From the NCBI RefSeq assembly GCF_900141835.1, contig NZ_FQZD01000026.1:1-56004 (forward strand): 56,004 nt of DNA. Reading direction: 5' to 3'. A program made the translations under genes and the position numbers. Under the pieces are notes generated by a model. That model saw nothing but the letters and a program-made list of their open reading frames with translations. It had not been told where the DNA came from and made no database searches. Source of the stretch: Propionispora hippei DSM 15287. GTDB taxonomy: Bacteria; Bacillota; Negativicutes; Propionisporales; Propionisporaceae. Position 1 is the first letter of the stretch. Each line of letters begins with the position of its first letter. Shown here piece after piece: positions 24,831-33,791 of this stretch.

Positions 24831-24864
24831 AGCAGCCTGGATCGTTGCAACGATCCAGGCTGCT
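24831..24864 (-). terminator. Hairpin after asrC
   Basis: A perfect 34-bp palindrome (stem AGCAGCCTGGATCG, loop TTGCAA) lies about 25 bp past the asrC stop. The following minus-strand sequence CTTGTATC is only weakly T-rich. The stretch 24691-24830 between the tre promoter and this hairpin shows nothing I can name. Confidence 0.65.
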
Positions 24865-24888
24865 CATTCTAAAGCTTGCTAAGTTGAT

Positions 24889-25839
24889 TTACGACCACTG
24901 AATATGCTCGGCCACCTGAGCCTCGGGATTTAAAACAACATCCTTTAATGCCCATTTTTTAAATTCCTGATAGCCGGTCCGGTCTACAATATACCCGACA
25001 TGTTCTTTACCGCCGGGAGCGTCTTTGTCGATATATTCATCAATATAAGCATAGGTATTTTTAAGAATCTTCATTATGCTGGCTTCATCGACCCAGCGGA
25101 TGAATGGTCTGGCAAGCCGGGGATCCCGTTTGCCGGTGCGTCCCATAATAACCAGTTGAAACAGCTTGACAGCACTTCGGGCCCAGGCACCGGAAGGACA
25201 TTTACCGACGCATTCTCCGCAGCCAATACATCGTTCCTTATCCCTGACTACTTTGTAGTTTTCAAAGGTCAGCACGCCGGCCGACCGTTTCTTGCAATTT
25301 TTCACACACGACTGGCAGCCAATACACCGGTACGTATCGTATTGCGGCTCATTCATGCCGATAATTCCGAAATCATGCATTCTGGCTTTAATACAGTCAT
25401 TAGGGCAACCGGTAAGGGCAATCTTCACATGATAATCGTTAGGAAAAACAACCTGTTCAATCCGCTTGGCAAACGCGGTCGTATCGTATTGGGCGAACGG
25501 ACATACCCGGCTGCCGATACAGGCTGCAATATTTCTGGTGCCTGCCGCCGGATAACCGGCCAGGGGACTATCCTGGTTGATCTCCAAGCCCTCAATCAGT
25601 TCCTGAATGGCCTGATTGACTTGCGGCATGTGTTCCATGGCTATGCCCGGAATCTCAAAACCCTGCCTGGTCGTAATATGCACCGTACCATCGCCATAGG
25701 TTTCGGCAATTTCCCGGATGGTAGTCAGATAATGAGCATCCAGATGTCCGCCCGGCACTCTGAGGCGCACGGCAGTTTTATAGCGTTCTTTCGTAACCCG
25801 GAAAGCATTTTTCTTTAGCTCTTTGGTTTTAATATCCAT
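24889..25839 (-). CDS. asrC: Anaerobic sulfite reductase subunit C (siroheme subunit)
   Basis: A 316-aa subunit that reduces sulfite to sulfide. The siroheme/4Fe-4S ligands are C107 and C113 (CIGSRVC) and C145 and C149 (TGCPNDC). Two ferredoxin-type 4Fe-4S sites follow: CIGCQSCVKNC (172-182) and CIGCGECVGKC (204-214). This layout is that of AsrC. It is the last gene of the fnt-asrA-asrB-asrC operon and receives electrons from AsrB/AsrA. Confidence 0.95.
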   Translation of the reverse strand: MDIKTKELKKNAFRVTKERYKTAVRLRVPGGHLDAHYLTTIREIAETYGDGTVHITTRQGFEIPGIAMEHMPQVNQAIQELIEGLEINQDSPLAGYPAAGTRNIAACIGSRVCPFAQYDTTAFAKRIEQVVFPNDYHVKIALTGCPNDCIKARMHDFGIIGMNEPQYDTYRCIGCQSCVKNCKKRSAGVLTFENYKVVRDKERCIGCGECVGKCPSGAWARSAVKLFQLVIMGRTGKRDPRLARPFIRWVDEASIMKILKNTYAYIDEYIDKDAPGGKEHVGYIVDRTGYQEFKKWALKDVVLNPEAQVAEHIQWS

Positions 25840-25856
25840 GCTTAGTCCGCCCTCCC

Positions 25857-26654
25857 TTAATCGATCAGAGTTTTGGCCTTGGTATAGTTAAACACCGGGC
25901 CTTCCAGGCAAATATACGTATCATCCATTTTGCAATGGCCACATTTCCCCACGCCGCAGCACATCTTCCGTTCATAGGACACCCAAAGATTTTCCTCCCT
26001 GATTCCCTGCCGCAAAAACTCAGCTACAGTAAACTTAATCATAATCGGAGGACCCACCACAATGACCTGGGCCGCTTCTTTATTTAAAAATTTGATCTCT
26101 TTTATATATTGCGTAATCAGGCCTGTCTGTCCCTGATAGGTTTCATCCTCCGCCTTATCTACCGTCAAAGTCACCTGGAGCTTCTGTTCCCATTTTTTGA
26201 AATCCTCGCGAAACAGGATATCCTTAGGCGACTTGAAACCGGCAAGCAACGTAAACGACGGTGTTTCATCACTGTGAGCAGCAAAATAATCCACAATTGC
26301 TTTTACCGGTGCCAGCCCTGTTCCACCGGCGGCAACGACTATTTCACGCCCCTGATATTGCTCTATCGCAAAGCCGTTCCCGTAAGGACCGCGCAAAAAC
26401 AGCGTATCCCCCTCCTGCAATGCATAGATGGTATTGGTCACCGCTCCCACCCGTCGGATGGTCATCCCAATATAATTCTCGCCAATATCACTCACGGAAA
26501 TAGGAGCCTCCCCATACTTGGGCAAAGAAACTTCGAAAAACTGGCCTGGCTTTACCGGGCCGGCATATTCCATATGAAAGGTAAAGTCAATGTCGGTATG
26601 GGGGATGATCTTAATGATCCGCGACTTGAAGGGCAAATAAGGATTGGTCATCAT
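25857..26654 (-). CDS. asrB: Anaerobic sulfite reductase subunit B (FAD/NAD(P)H-binding)
   Basis: A 265-aa oxidoreductase of the ferredoxin-NADP reductase fold. FAD binding is near the middle (RGPYGNGF) and the nucleotide-binding GGTGLAPVKAIVDYF follows. The C-terminal cysteine cluster MCCGVGKCGHC plus a later Cys (YICLEGPVF) forms a 2Fe-2S site as in dihydroorotate dehydrogenase electron-transfer subunits. The ATG overlaps the asrA stop by 4 nt, suggesting coupled translation. It passes electrons from NADH to the other subunits. Confidence 0.94.
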   Translation of the reverse strand: MMTNPYLPFKSRIIKIIPHTDIDFTFHMEYAGPVKPGQFFEVSLPKYGEAPISVSDIGENYIGMTIRRVGAVTNTIYALQEGDTLFLRGPYGNGFAIEQYQGREIVVAAGGTGLAPVKAIVDYFAAHSDETPSFTLLAGFKSPKDILFREDFKKWEQKLQVTLTVDKAEDETYQGQTGLITQYIKEIKFLNKEAAQVIVVGPPIMIKFTVAEFLRQGIREENLWVSYERKMCCGVGKCGHCKMDDTYICLEGPVFNYTKAKTLID

Positions 26655-27658
26655 TCCGGCACCTCCTCAAGCTTGCTTAGCTTATTCAGGCAATGGGCAA
26701 AGGAAATATACTCGGGGCAGGCATCGTCACAACGGCCACAGCCCACGCACATAGGCTGGCCAAAACGTTTTTTGTAATCATATACCTTATGCAGGACTCT
26801 AAATCGCATACGTTCACCCTGGGTTTTCCGAAAGGCGTGTCCGCCGGCCATGTCGGTATAGCCGTCAACCATACAGGACGCCCACACCCGGCGCCGTTCG
26901 CCGGCATTGCGGTTCTCCTTGTAAAAAATATCCTGCATGGAAAAACAACTGCAAGTCGGACAGACAAAATTACAGCGGCCACAGCCAATACATCGGGACG
27001 AGTACTCCTGCCACACCGGCGAGGAGAATATCTGCTGATCCAGTGCAGCAGGCAACGTCACTGCCTTCTTGTTTTCCATGACAAAATCCGGCTCCAACTC
27101 CAGCGTCTCGGCACCGGCAAAACCGTCCAGCGCCGGATTTTTCACGCCTACATACACATTACCACCCTCAGGCCGCACAAACAGATCATACCCGGCAGCA
27201 GCATTTGTTCCCATACTCACGCAAAAACAGTTGTCAAAGCCTTGCTCCTCGCATTCCATCAGGCAGAAGTGCACCTTTTCCCGCAGGGCCCGGTAGTAAG
27301 GATCGGCCGGACCATTTTGAAGGTACATGGCATCAAGACGTTTCATTGCGTGAATGTCACAGCTTCTCACAAACAGCAGTATCTTTTTATCGCTGATTTG
27401 CGGTTCATTCCAATGGTCTTCGGTAAAATAAAACAGCGTCTGCGTAATCGGCAGCACCACTTCTTTGGCTGAGAAGCTGGCCTTTCGCTCAAAGCAAACC
27501 TCGGATAACCTGCTTATCTCCTGATATCGTATGGAATCGGTATCCGTATATGTCCCTTTTCCGGCCAACAAGACCGGCGCAAAAATCAGATACTCCTTCT
27601 TTAGCTCCTGCAAATATTGATCAAACGCCGCCAAGGATACTTTGTACGCCACAACCAT
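26651..27658 (-). CDS. asrA: Anaerobic sulfite reductase subunit A (iron-sulfur subunit)
   Basis: A 335-aa protein with two 4Fe-4S motifs in its C-terminal third, CIGCGRCNFVCPTC and CVGCGRCDDACPEY, and the AsrA/hydrogenase-beta-type N-terminal region (SCDIHAMKRLDAMYL). It relays electrons within the AsrABC complex. It follows the FNT channel gene by 12 nt and leads into asrB by overlap. Confidence 0.94.
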   Translation of the reverse strand: MVVAYKVSLAAFDQYLQELKKEYLIFAPVLLAGKGTYTDTDSIRYQEISRLSEVCFERKASFSAKEVVLPITQTLFYFTEDHWNEPQISDKKILLFVRSCDIHAMKRLDAMYLQNGPADPYYRALREKVHFCLMECEEQGFDNCFCVSMGTNAAAGYDLFVRPEGGNVYVGVKNPALDGFAGAETLELEPDFVMENKKAVTLPAALDQQIFSSPVWQEYSSRCIGCGRCNFVCPTCSCFSMQDIFYKENRNAGERRRVWASCMVDGYTDMAGGHAFRKTQGERMRFRVLHKVYDYKKRFGQPMCVGCGRCDDACPEYISFAHCLNKLSKLEEVPE

Positions 27659-27670
27659 TTCCCCCTGTCT

Positions 27671-28438
27671 TTAATTTTTTCTGGCAATATACCAGTAGGA
27701 ATAGCCGATAACCAACGCTCCGCCTATCACATTGCCCAGCGTAACCCAAACTATATTGTAGATAAATCCGCCGATCGACACACCGGCAGCCCCCGGGGCC
27801 AACAGAGCCGCAGTCAGCAAGGTCATATTAGCCACGCTATGTTCAAAACCGCTGGTAATAAAGGCAAACAGACACCAGAATACCATAATGAGTTTGCCTG
27901 TCTCCTCTTTCATACGAAAGGAGCACCAAATTGCCAGGCAAACCAGCGCATTGCACAAAATTCCCCGGATAAACAGTTGCAGCCAGGGCAGCGACATTTT
28001 TGCCTGAGCGGTCTTGACAATAAAAGCCTCGGTACTGCCGCTGAGCAGCCCGGAATAAGCAAACAACCCGGCCAAAACCACCGATCCCAGCAAATTGCCG
28101 GCAAAACTGAATAGATAAATGCCCCAGACCTCACGGGCAGTTACTCTTTTTTCCAGGCGGCCGATTGTCATGACCAGGTTGTTCCCGGTAAAAAGCTCCG
28201 AACCGGCCATGATGACCAGGCTTAAGGCAATGCCAAAAGAAAGCCCCATAACCAGTTTGACCGACGCCGCTTGGGCCTGGCTAAGCAGACCGCCAATCGT
28301 AAAAATAAGTAAAATCCCAAATCCCACATACATACCGGCTAAGGCCGACGAAAGGATATAGCGCCCTTTGGCCGCTTTTAATAAAGCTGCTTTCGCCTCA
28401 GCAGCCCCTGAAATTTTGGCAATCTCTTCATAGTACAT
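27671..28438 (-). CDS. Formate/nitrite-family channel, probable hydrosulfide channel
   Basis: A 255-aa membrane protein with six predicted helices and FNT hallmarks: SGSELFTGNNLV (about 80-92), WGIYLFSFAGNLLGS and CNALVCLAIW. FNT channels move small anions such as formate, nitrite or hydrosulfide. Because it leads the asrABC operon, export of HS- produced by sulfite reduction (as for the Clostridioides difficile FNT gene near asrABC) or uptake of sulfite is the best inference. The ribosome site is GGGGG/AGG before the ATG. Confidence 0.86.
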   Translation of the reverse strand: MYYEEIAKISGAAEAKAALLKAAKGRYILSSALAGMYVGFGILLIFTIGGLLSQAQAASVKLVMGLSFGIALSLVIMAGSELFTGNNLVMTIGRLEKRVTAREVWGIYLFSFAGNLLGSVVLAGLFAYSGLLSGSTEAFIVKTAQAKMSLPWLQLFIRGILCNALVCLAIWCSFRMKEETGKLIMVFWCLFAFITSGFEHSVANMTLLTAALLAPGAAGVSIGGFIYNIVWVTLGNVIGGALVIGYSYWYIARKN

Positions 28439-28483
28439 AACCTATCCCCCGTTATCACCAAATTGTCTGAATTAATAGATTTC

Positions 28484-28526
28484 ATTGTACTACAAAAAAA
28501 GAAACCGGGCTGTGACGTGTATCACA
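28484..28526 (-). promoter_or_regulatory. fnt-asrABC promoter with CRP/FNR-type palindrome at -41.5
   Basis: On the minus strand the -10 is TACAAT (28484-28489), predicting a start near 28477. No -35 consensus is visible. Instead TGTGA-N6-TCACA (28511-28526) is centred at 28518.5, exactly 41.5 bp upstream, the standard position for a class II activator of the CRP/FNR family. The identity of the regulator is unknown. Confidence 0.75.
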
Positions 28527-28534
28527 ACCCGGCC
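28494..28534 (-). terminator. Terminator of the fprA-yhcH unit, overlapping the asr activator site
   Basis: CCGGG-TTGTGA and TCACAGCCCGG on the minus strand form a stem with one mismatch, followed by TTTCTTTTTTT. It lies about 40 bp past the YhcH-family stop. The inner part of the stem is the same palindrome proposed as the activator site of the next operon. Confidence 0.75.
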
Positions 28535-28573
28535 TATATGCCGTACAGATTATTATTTAGAAAGCTTCATTAC

Positions 28574-29047
28574 TTAGATGGCATCCACCGCTATTTTCAC
28601 AACCACCTTGCGCACCCGGCCGGTCTTCTCACCAAGGCTACAGTTAGGACGGTGCACATCCCAGGGAAAGAAAACGGCAAACATTCCTGGCAGCAGAGTC
28701 AGGTCTGTCTCGCCCGGAACATGGCGGTAAAAGATTACATCCCGTTCTGCCAGACAATCCTCAGCCACTTCCCCGGCCTGTTTCAGAGGAGCTACGCCGA
28801 TCATTTCTTCACCGGAGCAGACGTATTGTATATCTATATATTTTTTATGAGCTTCCGGCCGGCGCTGTTCTTTCGGTTCAGTTTCATACTCGGCAATGGA
28901 CGCATAAATCCGGTCTTGTTCAATTTCATGACGTCCCAAAGCCAGGTTTGCCAGATCGGCTTCCCGGAGAAAGTTCAACCCGGTTTGCAGTGCCGCCGGA
29001 TACAGCGGCATTTCTTGTTTGATATTGGATATATAGCCAAAAAACAT
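28574..29047 (-). CDS. YhcH/YjgK/YiaL family protein
   Basis: A 157-aa cupin-fold protein. The family signature is visible: RPEAHKKYIDIQYVCSGEEMIGVAP in the middle and FFPWDVHRPNC near the C terminus, with likely metal-binding His and Glu residues. Members (TabA, YiaL, YhcH) are linked to sialic-acid or sugar metabolism and biofilm control, but the reaction is mostly unknown. It lies 29 nt after the flavodiiron gene and shares its transcript; no sialic-acid genes are nearby. Confidence 0.85.
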   Translation of the reverse strand: MFFGYISNIKQEMPLYPAALQTGLNFLREADLANLALGRHEIEQDRIYASIAEYETEPKEQRRPEAHKKYIDIQYVCSGEEMIGVAPLKQAGEVAEDCLAERDVIFYRHVPGETDLTLLPGMFAVFFPWDVHRPNCSLGEKTGRVRKVVVKIAVDAI

Positions 29048-29076
29048 GCTGTTGCCCCCCGCCTCTATTGAGTACT

Positions 29077-30282
29077 TTACTCCATTACCGATGTGTAGAT
29101 GTCCTCTACCAGCTTGTCCAGTTCCGCTTCCTGTGATTCCTTTAGCGAGGACTTAATTTCAAAGGGCGAGCCGATCAGCTCTACATTCTTCATGTCTTCA
29201 ATGATTTTAAGCATCACTTTGCCGGCCATACTGGCCCAGGTATGGTTGCTGACTACGGCCACTTTCCGGTTTTGCAATTGCAGTCCGGCCATTTCATGGA
29301 GCAGCGATTCCATCACGTAGTATAGCCCCATATTGTAGGTTGGCGAGCCGATAACCAGATGGCTGTACTTCCAGACATCAGCAATAATATAGGAAGGATG
29401 GGTCTTCGACACATCATACATGCGCATATCAGAGACGCCTTTTTGCGCCAGCTTGTTGGCGATAATATTCATTACGTTTTCCGTATTGCCGTACATCGAA
29501 GCGTAGACAAGCACCACGCCCCTTTTCTCAGGCTCATATTTACTCCAATGCTCGTATTTATCCAGTATATACGGCAAGTCTTTACGCCAGATCGGGCCAT
29601 GAAGCGGACAAATCATGCGCAGGTCCAAAGCGGCCGCTTTTTTCAGCACCGCCTGTACCTGGGCGCCATACTTGCCGACAATATTGGCATAGTAGCGCCG
29701 GCTTTCGGCCAAATAGGCCGAGTCAAAATCAGTCTGGTCGCTGAAAATATTGCCGGACAGCGCACCGAACGAGCCAAACGCGTCGGCGGAAAATAAAATG
29801 CCTTCACTTTCCTCATAGGTAAACATAACCTCTGGCCAATGCACCATCGGTGCAAAAATAAACCTCAGCGTATGCTTGCCCAACTTGATCGTATCGCCTT
29901 CCTTGACCTCCAGATAGTTTTCCCTTTTGTCAAAGCTATAAAACTGCTCCATAAACTGAAAGGTTTTTTTGTTGCCTACGATTTTCACATCAGGATAGCG
30001 ACGGGTAAGCTCGCCGATATTGGCGCAGTGATCCGGCTCCATATGATTGATAACCAGATAATCCAAATTGCGACCTTGCAGCACATGCTCGATATTCTCC
30101 AAATACAAGGCGCTGATGGCCGAGTCCACCGTATCCAGCAGTGCCGTTTTTTCATCCAAAATCACATAGGAATTATAGACCACCCCGTTAGGCAACGGGA
30201 ACATGTTTTCAAACCGTTCCAGCCTCCGGTCATTACCGCCCACCCACACAATCTGCGGTGTAACCTGTTGTACACAATGCAT
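29077..30282 (-). CDS. fprA: A-type flavoprotein (flavodiiron protein, FprA family)
   Basis: A 401-aa enzyme that reduces O2 or NO in anaerobes. The N-terminal beta-lactamase-like domain (about 1-250) holds the diiron ligands in HMEPDHC (H80, E82, D84, H85), VHWPEVM, SADAFGSFG and CPLHGPIW. The C-terminal flavodoxin domain (about 255-400) starts with VLVYASMYGNTENV and has GSPTYNMGLY and WASMAGK. There is no extra rubredoxin domain. The promoter is at 30340-30368 and GAGGAGG precedes the ATG. Confidence 0.95.
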   Translation of the reverse strand: MHCVQQVTPQIVWVGGNDRRLERFENMFPLPNGVVYNSYVILDEKTALLDTVDSAISALYLENIEHVLQGRNLDYLVINHMEPDHCANIGELTRRYPDVKIVGNKKTFQFMEQFYSFDKRENYLEVKEGDTIKLGKHTLRFIFAPMVHWPEVMFTYEESEGILFSADAFGSFGALSGNIFSDQTDFDSAYLAESRRYYANIVGKYGAQVQAVLKKAAALDLRMICPLHGPIWRKDLPYILDKYEHWSKYEPEKRGVVLVYASMYGNTENVMNIIANKLAQKGVSDMRMYDVSKTHPSYIIADVWKYSHLVIGSPTYNMGLYYVMESLLHEMAGLQLQNRKVAVVSNHTWASMAGKVMLKIIEDMKNVELIGSPFEIKSSLKESQEAELDKLVEDIYTSVME

Positions 30283-30339
30283 GATCCTGCCTCCTCTTCC
30301 AACTCAGGTAACCAAATGTTTTTCAGCAACTTTTTCCTT

Positions 30340-30368
30340 ATTGTATCATATCAATATAGTTTATTCAA
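30340..30368 (-). promoter_or_regulatory. Promoter of fprA
   Basis: On the minus strand TTGAAT (30363-30368) and TACAAT (30340-30345) are 17 bp apart. The spacer and -10 include an imperfect dyad (TATTG facing CAATA) that could bind a regulator. Confidence 0.65.
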
Positions 30369-30403
30369 AAATAAACCTTGGGCCAGTCAAAGCAACCAGC
30401 CAT

Positions 30404-31036
30404 TCACTCGCCTTCCAGAATACGCTGATGAATGGTCATGATTTTTTGCCCGTAAGTCGTTCCGGGTACGGCCCAGCGACCATTTAAATCGGTCCAGCTT
30501 ACCGCCTGGGCAAAATTGGCCGAACGGCGCACCAGCTCATAGCGGGGGTCCACAATGTCGGTAACCGGCCGGCGAGTTGCCGTATAGGCAACTAAATGCT
30601 GGATTTGCGCCCGCACGCCGATTTGCGCTGTTTCAAACCAGGCTCCCTTGACTCCGCCGCCTGTCGTCCCCAAGCCGCAATAGTTATTCTGGAGCGGCAC
30701 CACATCGCCGCCATAACGGAAATTGCCGGTTTCATGCAAGGCCTGGGCAAAGGCCACGTCCGGCCGGATTCCTTCGCGTGTCGCTTCTTCATAGTAATAG
30801 GCCACCAGTTGCCGTGGCGACACCGTCAGCAAGGGCAGCGGATTACGCCGCAACAGATATTGCACACACTGTTCCTCCGTCGCCATAGGCGGCCCCATAA
30901 TGGACAGAGCCAGCGGCATTGTCCGCAGTCTGACTGACAGTGACGGCAATTCATAGTTAAACGTGCCGCCGGCCGCTTCGGCCATCGGCACTGTCAGCAA
31001 CATAGCCAGCAGGATAAACACCAGTTTCTTTACCAT
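30404..31036 (-). CDS. Secreted glucosaminidase-domain protein (GH73-like)
   Basis: A 210-aa protein with a signal peptide (about 1-21, ending AEA) and a lysozyme-like glucosaminidase domain (about 75-205). The likely catalytic Glu is in FAQALHETGNF, followed by the NNYCGLG block and the late WTDLNGRWAVPGTTYG. Such enzymes cut the glycan strand of peptidoglycan. No wall-binding repeats are present, so it is probably periplasmic in a diderm cell. Confidence 0.82.
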   Translation of the reverse strand: MVKKLVFILLAMLLTVPMAEAAGGTFNYELPSLSVRLRTMPLALSIMGPPMATEEQCVQYLLRRNPLPLLTVSPRQLVAYYYEEATREGIRPDVAFAQALHETGNFRYGGDVVPLQNNYCGLGTTGGGVKGAWFETAQIGVRAQIQHLVAYTATRRPVTDIVDPRYELVRRSANFAQAVSWTDLNGRWAVPGTTYGQKIMTIHQRILEGE

Positions 31037-31085
31037 AAACCCTCCTTAGACAGTATCATCATCGCTTGTACTGATGTTTCGACAT

Positions 31086-31124
31086 AAAAAGAGCTAACTC
31101 CTGTCTGAACAGAAGTTAGCTCTT
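31086..31124 (-). terminator. Terminator of the YitT-family gene
   Basis: AAGAGCTAACT pairs with AGTTAGCTCTT, with inner CTGT/ACAG. On the minus strand it ends in TTTTT. Confidence 0.85.
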
Positions 31125-31135
31125 GATTCACTGTC

Positions 31136-31765
31136 TTACGATTCGACGGCTGTACTTAATACCTGTGCCCGTTTGGCACTGCGGCTTTTGCAATAACCGA
31201 TGACCGACGAAATCACAATAACAGCCAGTACCGAATACAGTCCCCGCAATAGCCCGGCGGCATAAACACCGGACAGCACCACAATACTATCAAAAACGCA
31301 ATTGGTATAGCCGGGATTCCAATTAAACTTTTTCTCTAAATACAAGGCCAGGATATTAGCGCCGCCCAGGGAAGAACGATTCTCAAACAAAATTGCCAAC
31401 CCTAAACCAGCCAACCCGCCGCCCAGTGTAGCTCCGATCCAGGGAGCTACGGCAAAACCGTTAAACAGCCAATGCTCCAGTCCTCCGGTAATGCCAGACA
31501 GAAGCGTAACAGCAGCAAAGGTTGCCAGCGTAAAATTCCAGCCCATTCTTAGTACCGCGAAGGTATAGAAAGGAATATTAATCACAAAAAATGCGGGAGA
31601 AAAGGGAATTCCCAGCAAGTACGACAAGCTCAAGGAAAGCCCTGCCGTACCGCCAATGACCAGATGTGCATGGGCTAACAACAAGGTTCCGATTCCGGTA
31701 AGCAAACAACCCAATATAATATTAATTACTCGATTCACTATTTCAGTCCCCTTATTCGCAGTCAA
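31136..31765 (-). CDS. YitT-family membrane protein
   Basis: A 209-aa inner-membrane protein with five to six predicted helices. It opens with RVINIILGCLLTGIGTLLLAHAHLVIGGTAGLS, the usual start of the YitT/YczE family (DUF161), and has ENRSSLGGANILALYLEKKF in the middle. It lacks the C-terminal soluble DUF2179 domain found in longer members. The function is unknown; it may transport a small molecule. The divergent Lrp-type gene at 31905 suggests amino-acid-responsive control. Confidence 0.82.
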   Translation of the reverse strand: MTANKGTEIVNRVINIILGCLLTGIGTLLLAHAHLVIGGTAGLSLSLSYLLGIPFSPAFFVINIPFYTFAVLRMGWNFTLATFAAVTLLSGITGGLEHWLFNGFAVAPWIGATLGGGLAGLGLAILFENRSSLGGANILALYLEKKFNWNPGYTNCVFDSIVVLSGVYAAGLLRGLYSVLAVIVISSVIGYCKSRSAKRAQVLSTAVES

Positions 31766-31904
31766 ACCGCTTTATCAGTTATGAAATACATGATAGAATA
31801 ATATTGTCTGTTTTAACATACTAAAGTGAAAGAAATAAACCTTTCCGGTTATCACTTTGCATAAAAATAAATAATATTTTATCCATTTTAGAAAGGATGT
31901 CTTT

Positions 31905-32345
31905 ATGGATGTTTTAGATGTTCGTCTGTTGAAACTTTTGCAGGTGGATGGGCGCATGACGGTCAGTCAATTGTCACAGGAGCTGGCCTTGAGCCGCCCC
32001 AGCGTCTCAGAGCGGCTGCACCGCCTGCAGGAACAGGGCGTCATCGCCGGCTTTACCGCCCGGGTTACTCCGGCTGCCGTAGGGCGTACCATTCTTTTGT
32101 TTATTCAGGTCAGCCAGCTCCGCATGAATCCCCACGAATTTGAGAAATTCATTGAAGACCAGCCCTACATCCTGGAATGCCACCGGGTAACCGGCACCGT
32201 CAGTTATTTCATCAAGGCGGCCGTAGCTAACATGAACAGCCTGCAGCAATTGGTCGACCGCCTGATTGCCCTAGGCACCGTTAACACTTCCATTGTACTG
32301 TCGTCACCTATTTCTCACCGCATTGTCCTGCCGGAAGGCAATTAG
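31905..32345 (+). CDS. Lrp/AsnC-family transcriptional regulator
   Basis: A 146-aa regulator with an N-terminal helix-turn-helix (about 1-55, LDVRLLKLLQVDGRMTVSQL then SRPSVSERLHRLQEQGVI) and a C-terminal RAM domain (about 65-140) with CHRVTGTVSYFIKAAV. Such proteins form multimers that sense amino acids and often control divergent transporter genes. The YitT-family gene starts 139 bp away in the opposite direction and is the likely target. AGAAAGG lies upstream of the ATG. Confidence 0.92.
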   Translation: MDVLDVRLLKLLQVDGRMTVSQLSQELALSRPSVSERLHRLQEQGVIAGFTARVTPAAVGRTILLFIQVSQLRMNPHEFEKFIEDQPYILECHRVTGTVSYFIKAAVANMNSLQQLVDRLIALGTVNTSIVLSSPISHRIVLPEGN

Positions 32346-32357
32346 AGATTCCCCATA

Positions 32358-33791
32358 TTATAAAGAAACTCTGACCGGCTGCCATACGGTATGGTCAATC
32401 ATCAGCCCCAGAATGTCCCGGGTAATAACCTGCAGCAGGAAGAAGTCAGGCAACGGCTGCCGGTCAGTATAGGTTAAGCGAACTACCACATCATTGGGAA
32501 AACGCAGGATATCGCCCTCTGCCAAATCAGATTCGGCTGTGCTGAAACTAAACGCCTTACGCTGCCGCCATACTCCCTGTCGCTCCCGTCCGAACGTAAT
32601 AAGCGAAACCTGATAAGTATGCTGCCTTTCCGAATAATCGGGAATATGAAACCGTAGCCAAAGGCGGTTTCCCTGCACCAAGCCACCGACGGCGGCTATT
32701 TTTGCTCTGCCTTCGATCGCGCCAAGCCAATTAACACCGCGGGAAGCAATTAAAAAGGACGGCTTGTTAAGCCAGGTATTCAAACTGGTGGCATCCAGTA
32801 CCGGCTCACTATTGATTTCCGGTATGCTGCTGCGGCCAAACAATTCATTAGAACGGATAAAACTCAAAAGCAAGCTCGACATAACCGGCACCTGAAGCTG
32901 GCTTGTATACGCCTTGACCGCCTGTTCCTTAACCGTCATCGCTTGTGTCGACAAAGCCTGCACTTGCCATTCTGTTTCCCGATTTTCATAAAGTGGCCGT
33001 GGTGGCAACAAGGCTGCCCCCGGACGATAGCCGTGGGGAATAGGAAAATCACCCCGGTGAACCAGATAAGTGTCCAGTCTGGCGGCTGACGAAAGCTCCC
33101 CGCTGCCTTGTAAATGCATAAAGGCTGTGGCCGCAAACGCCCAAACCGCAGCGTGATCGGCATGTTCGTCAGCGGGATGTGGTGCCATAATTAACGTAGG
33201 TTTAAAAGAACGCATCAGTTGTTCCAGGCCAGACAGTACATTTTCACCGGCATAGGCCACCTTTTGCTGATAGCTATTGTCATACGGAGTGTACTCCGTA
33301 TCGGTATAGCGGGAATGATATGGCCGGTTGCTATCCCAATAATCCAGCCACAGGGCATTCAAGCCTCTGTCGGGATAACCAAAAAAAGTGATCTGTTCCG
33401 GCTGCAGCCCCAGGTAAGCTAATGCGTGTACTGTTTCTTTCTGCCGGACATAGCCGGACTCAACATAGTCATCGGCCTTGAGGAACAACCGGTGAAACTG
33501 CCTTTCCACGGCAAACGTAAAGCCATCACCGTTGGTGACCACCACCACCTGGACCGCACCGCCGGCCTGCAGTACAGCCTGAATTAAACCGGCACAGCCC
33601 AGTGTCTCATCATCACAATGGGGCGCAATGACCAATAGCCTGGTCTGCTTCTGAACAGCCGGAAAAGAAGATAATTGTAAAGAAGGCTCCGGTTTTTCCT
33701 GATAATAAAAATATCCGTAGCCAGTACCCGCTATAAGAAACGCAAGTACCAGCCCAATCATTAATAACTTTGCTATATAGGCCCGCCGCAT
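32358..33791 (-). CDS. Membrane-anchored PIG-L family deacetylase
   Basis: A 477-aa protein from the chosen start. One N-terminal membrane helix (about 5-28) is followed by a LmbE/PIG-L domain (about 45-245) with the zinc motif APHCDDETLG and the second motif APHPADEHADH. These enzymes remove acetyl groups from N-acetylglucosamine-containing molecules. About 230 further residues, beta-rich, carry no motif I recognise. The start is the ATG at 33789-33791 because AGGAG lies 6 nt upstream; a GTG at 33857 would add 22 residues but has no ribosome site. It faces the Lrp gene tail to tail with about 12 bp between. Confidence 0.85.
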   Translation of the reverse strand: MRRAYIAKLLMIGLVLAFLIAGTGYGYFYYQEKPEPSLQLSSFPAVQKQTRLLVIAPHCDDETLGCAGLIQAVLQAGGAVQVVVVTNGDGFTFAVERQFHRLFLKADDYVESGYVRQKETVHALAYLGLQPEQITFFGYPDRGLNALWLDYWDSNRPYHSRYTDTEYTPYDNSYQQKVAYAGENVLSGLEQLMRSFKPTLIMAPHPADEHADHAAVWAFAATAFMHLQGSGELSSAARLDTYLVHRGDFPIPHGYRPGAALLPPRPLYENRETEWQVQALSTQAMTVKEQAVKAYTSQLQVPVMSSLLLSFIRSNELFGRSSIPEINSEPVLDATSLNTWLNKPSFLIASRGVNWLGAIEGRAKIAAVGGLVQGNRLWLRFHIPDYSERQHTYQVSLITFGRERQGVWRQRKAFSFSTAESDLAEGDILRFPNDVVVRLTYTDRQPLPDFFLLQVITRDILGLMIDHTVWQPVRVSL

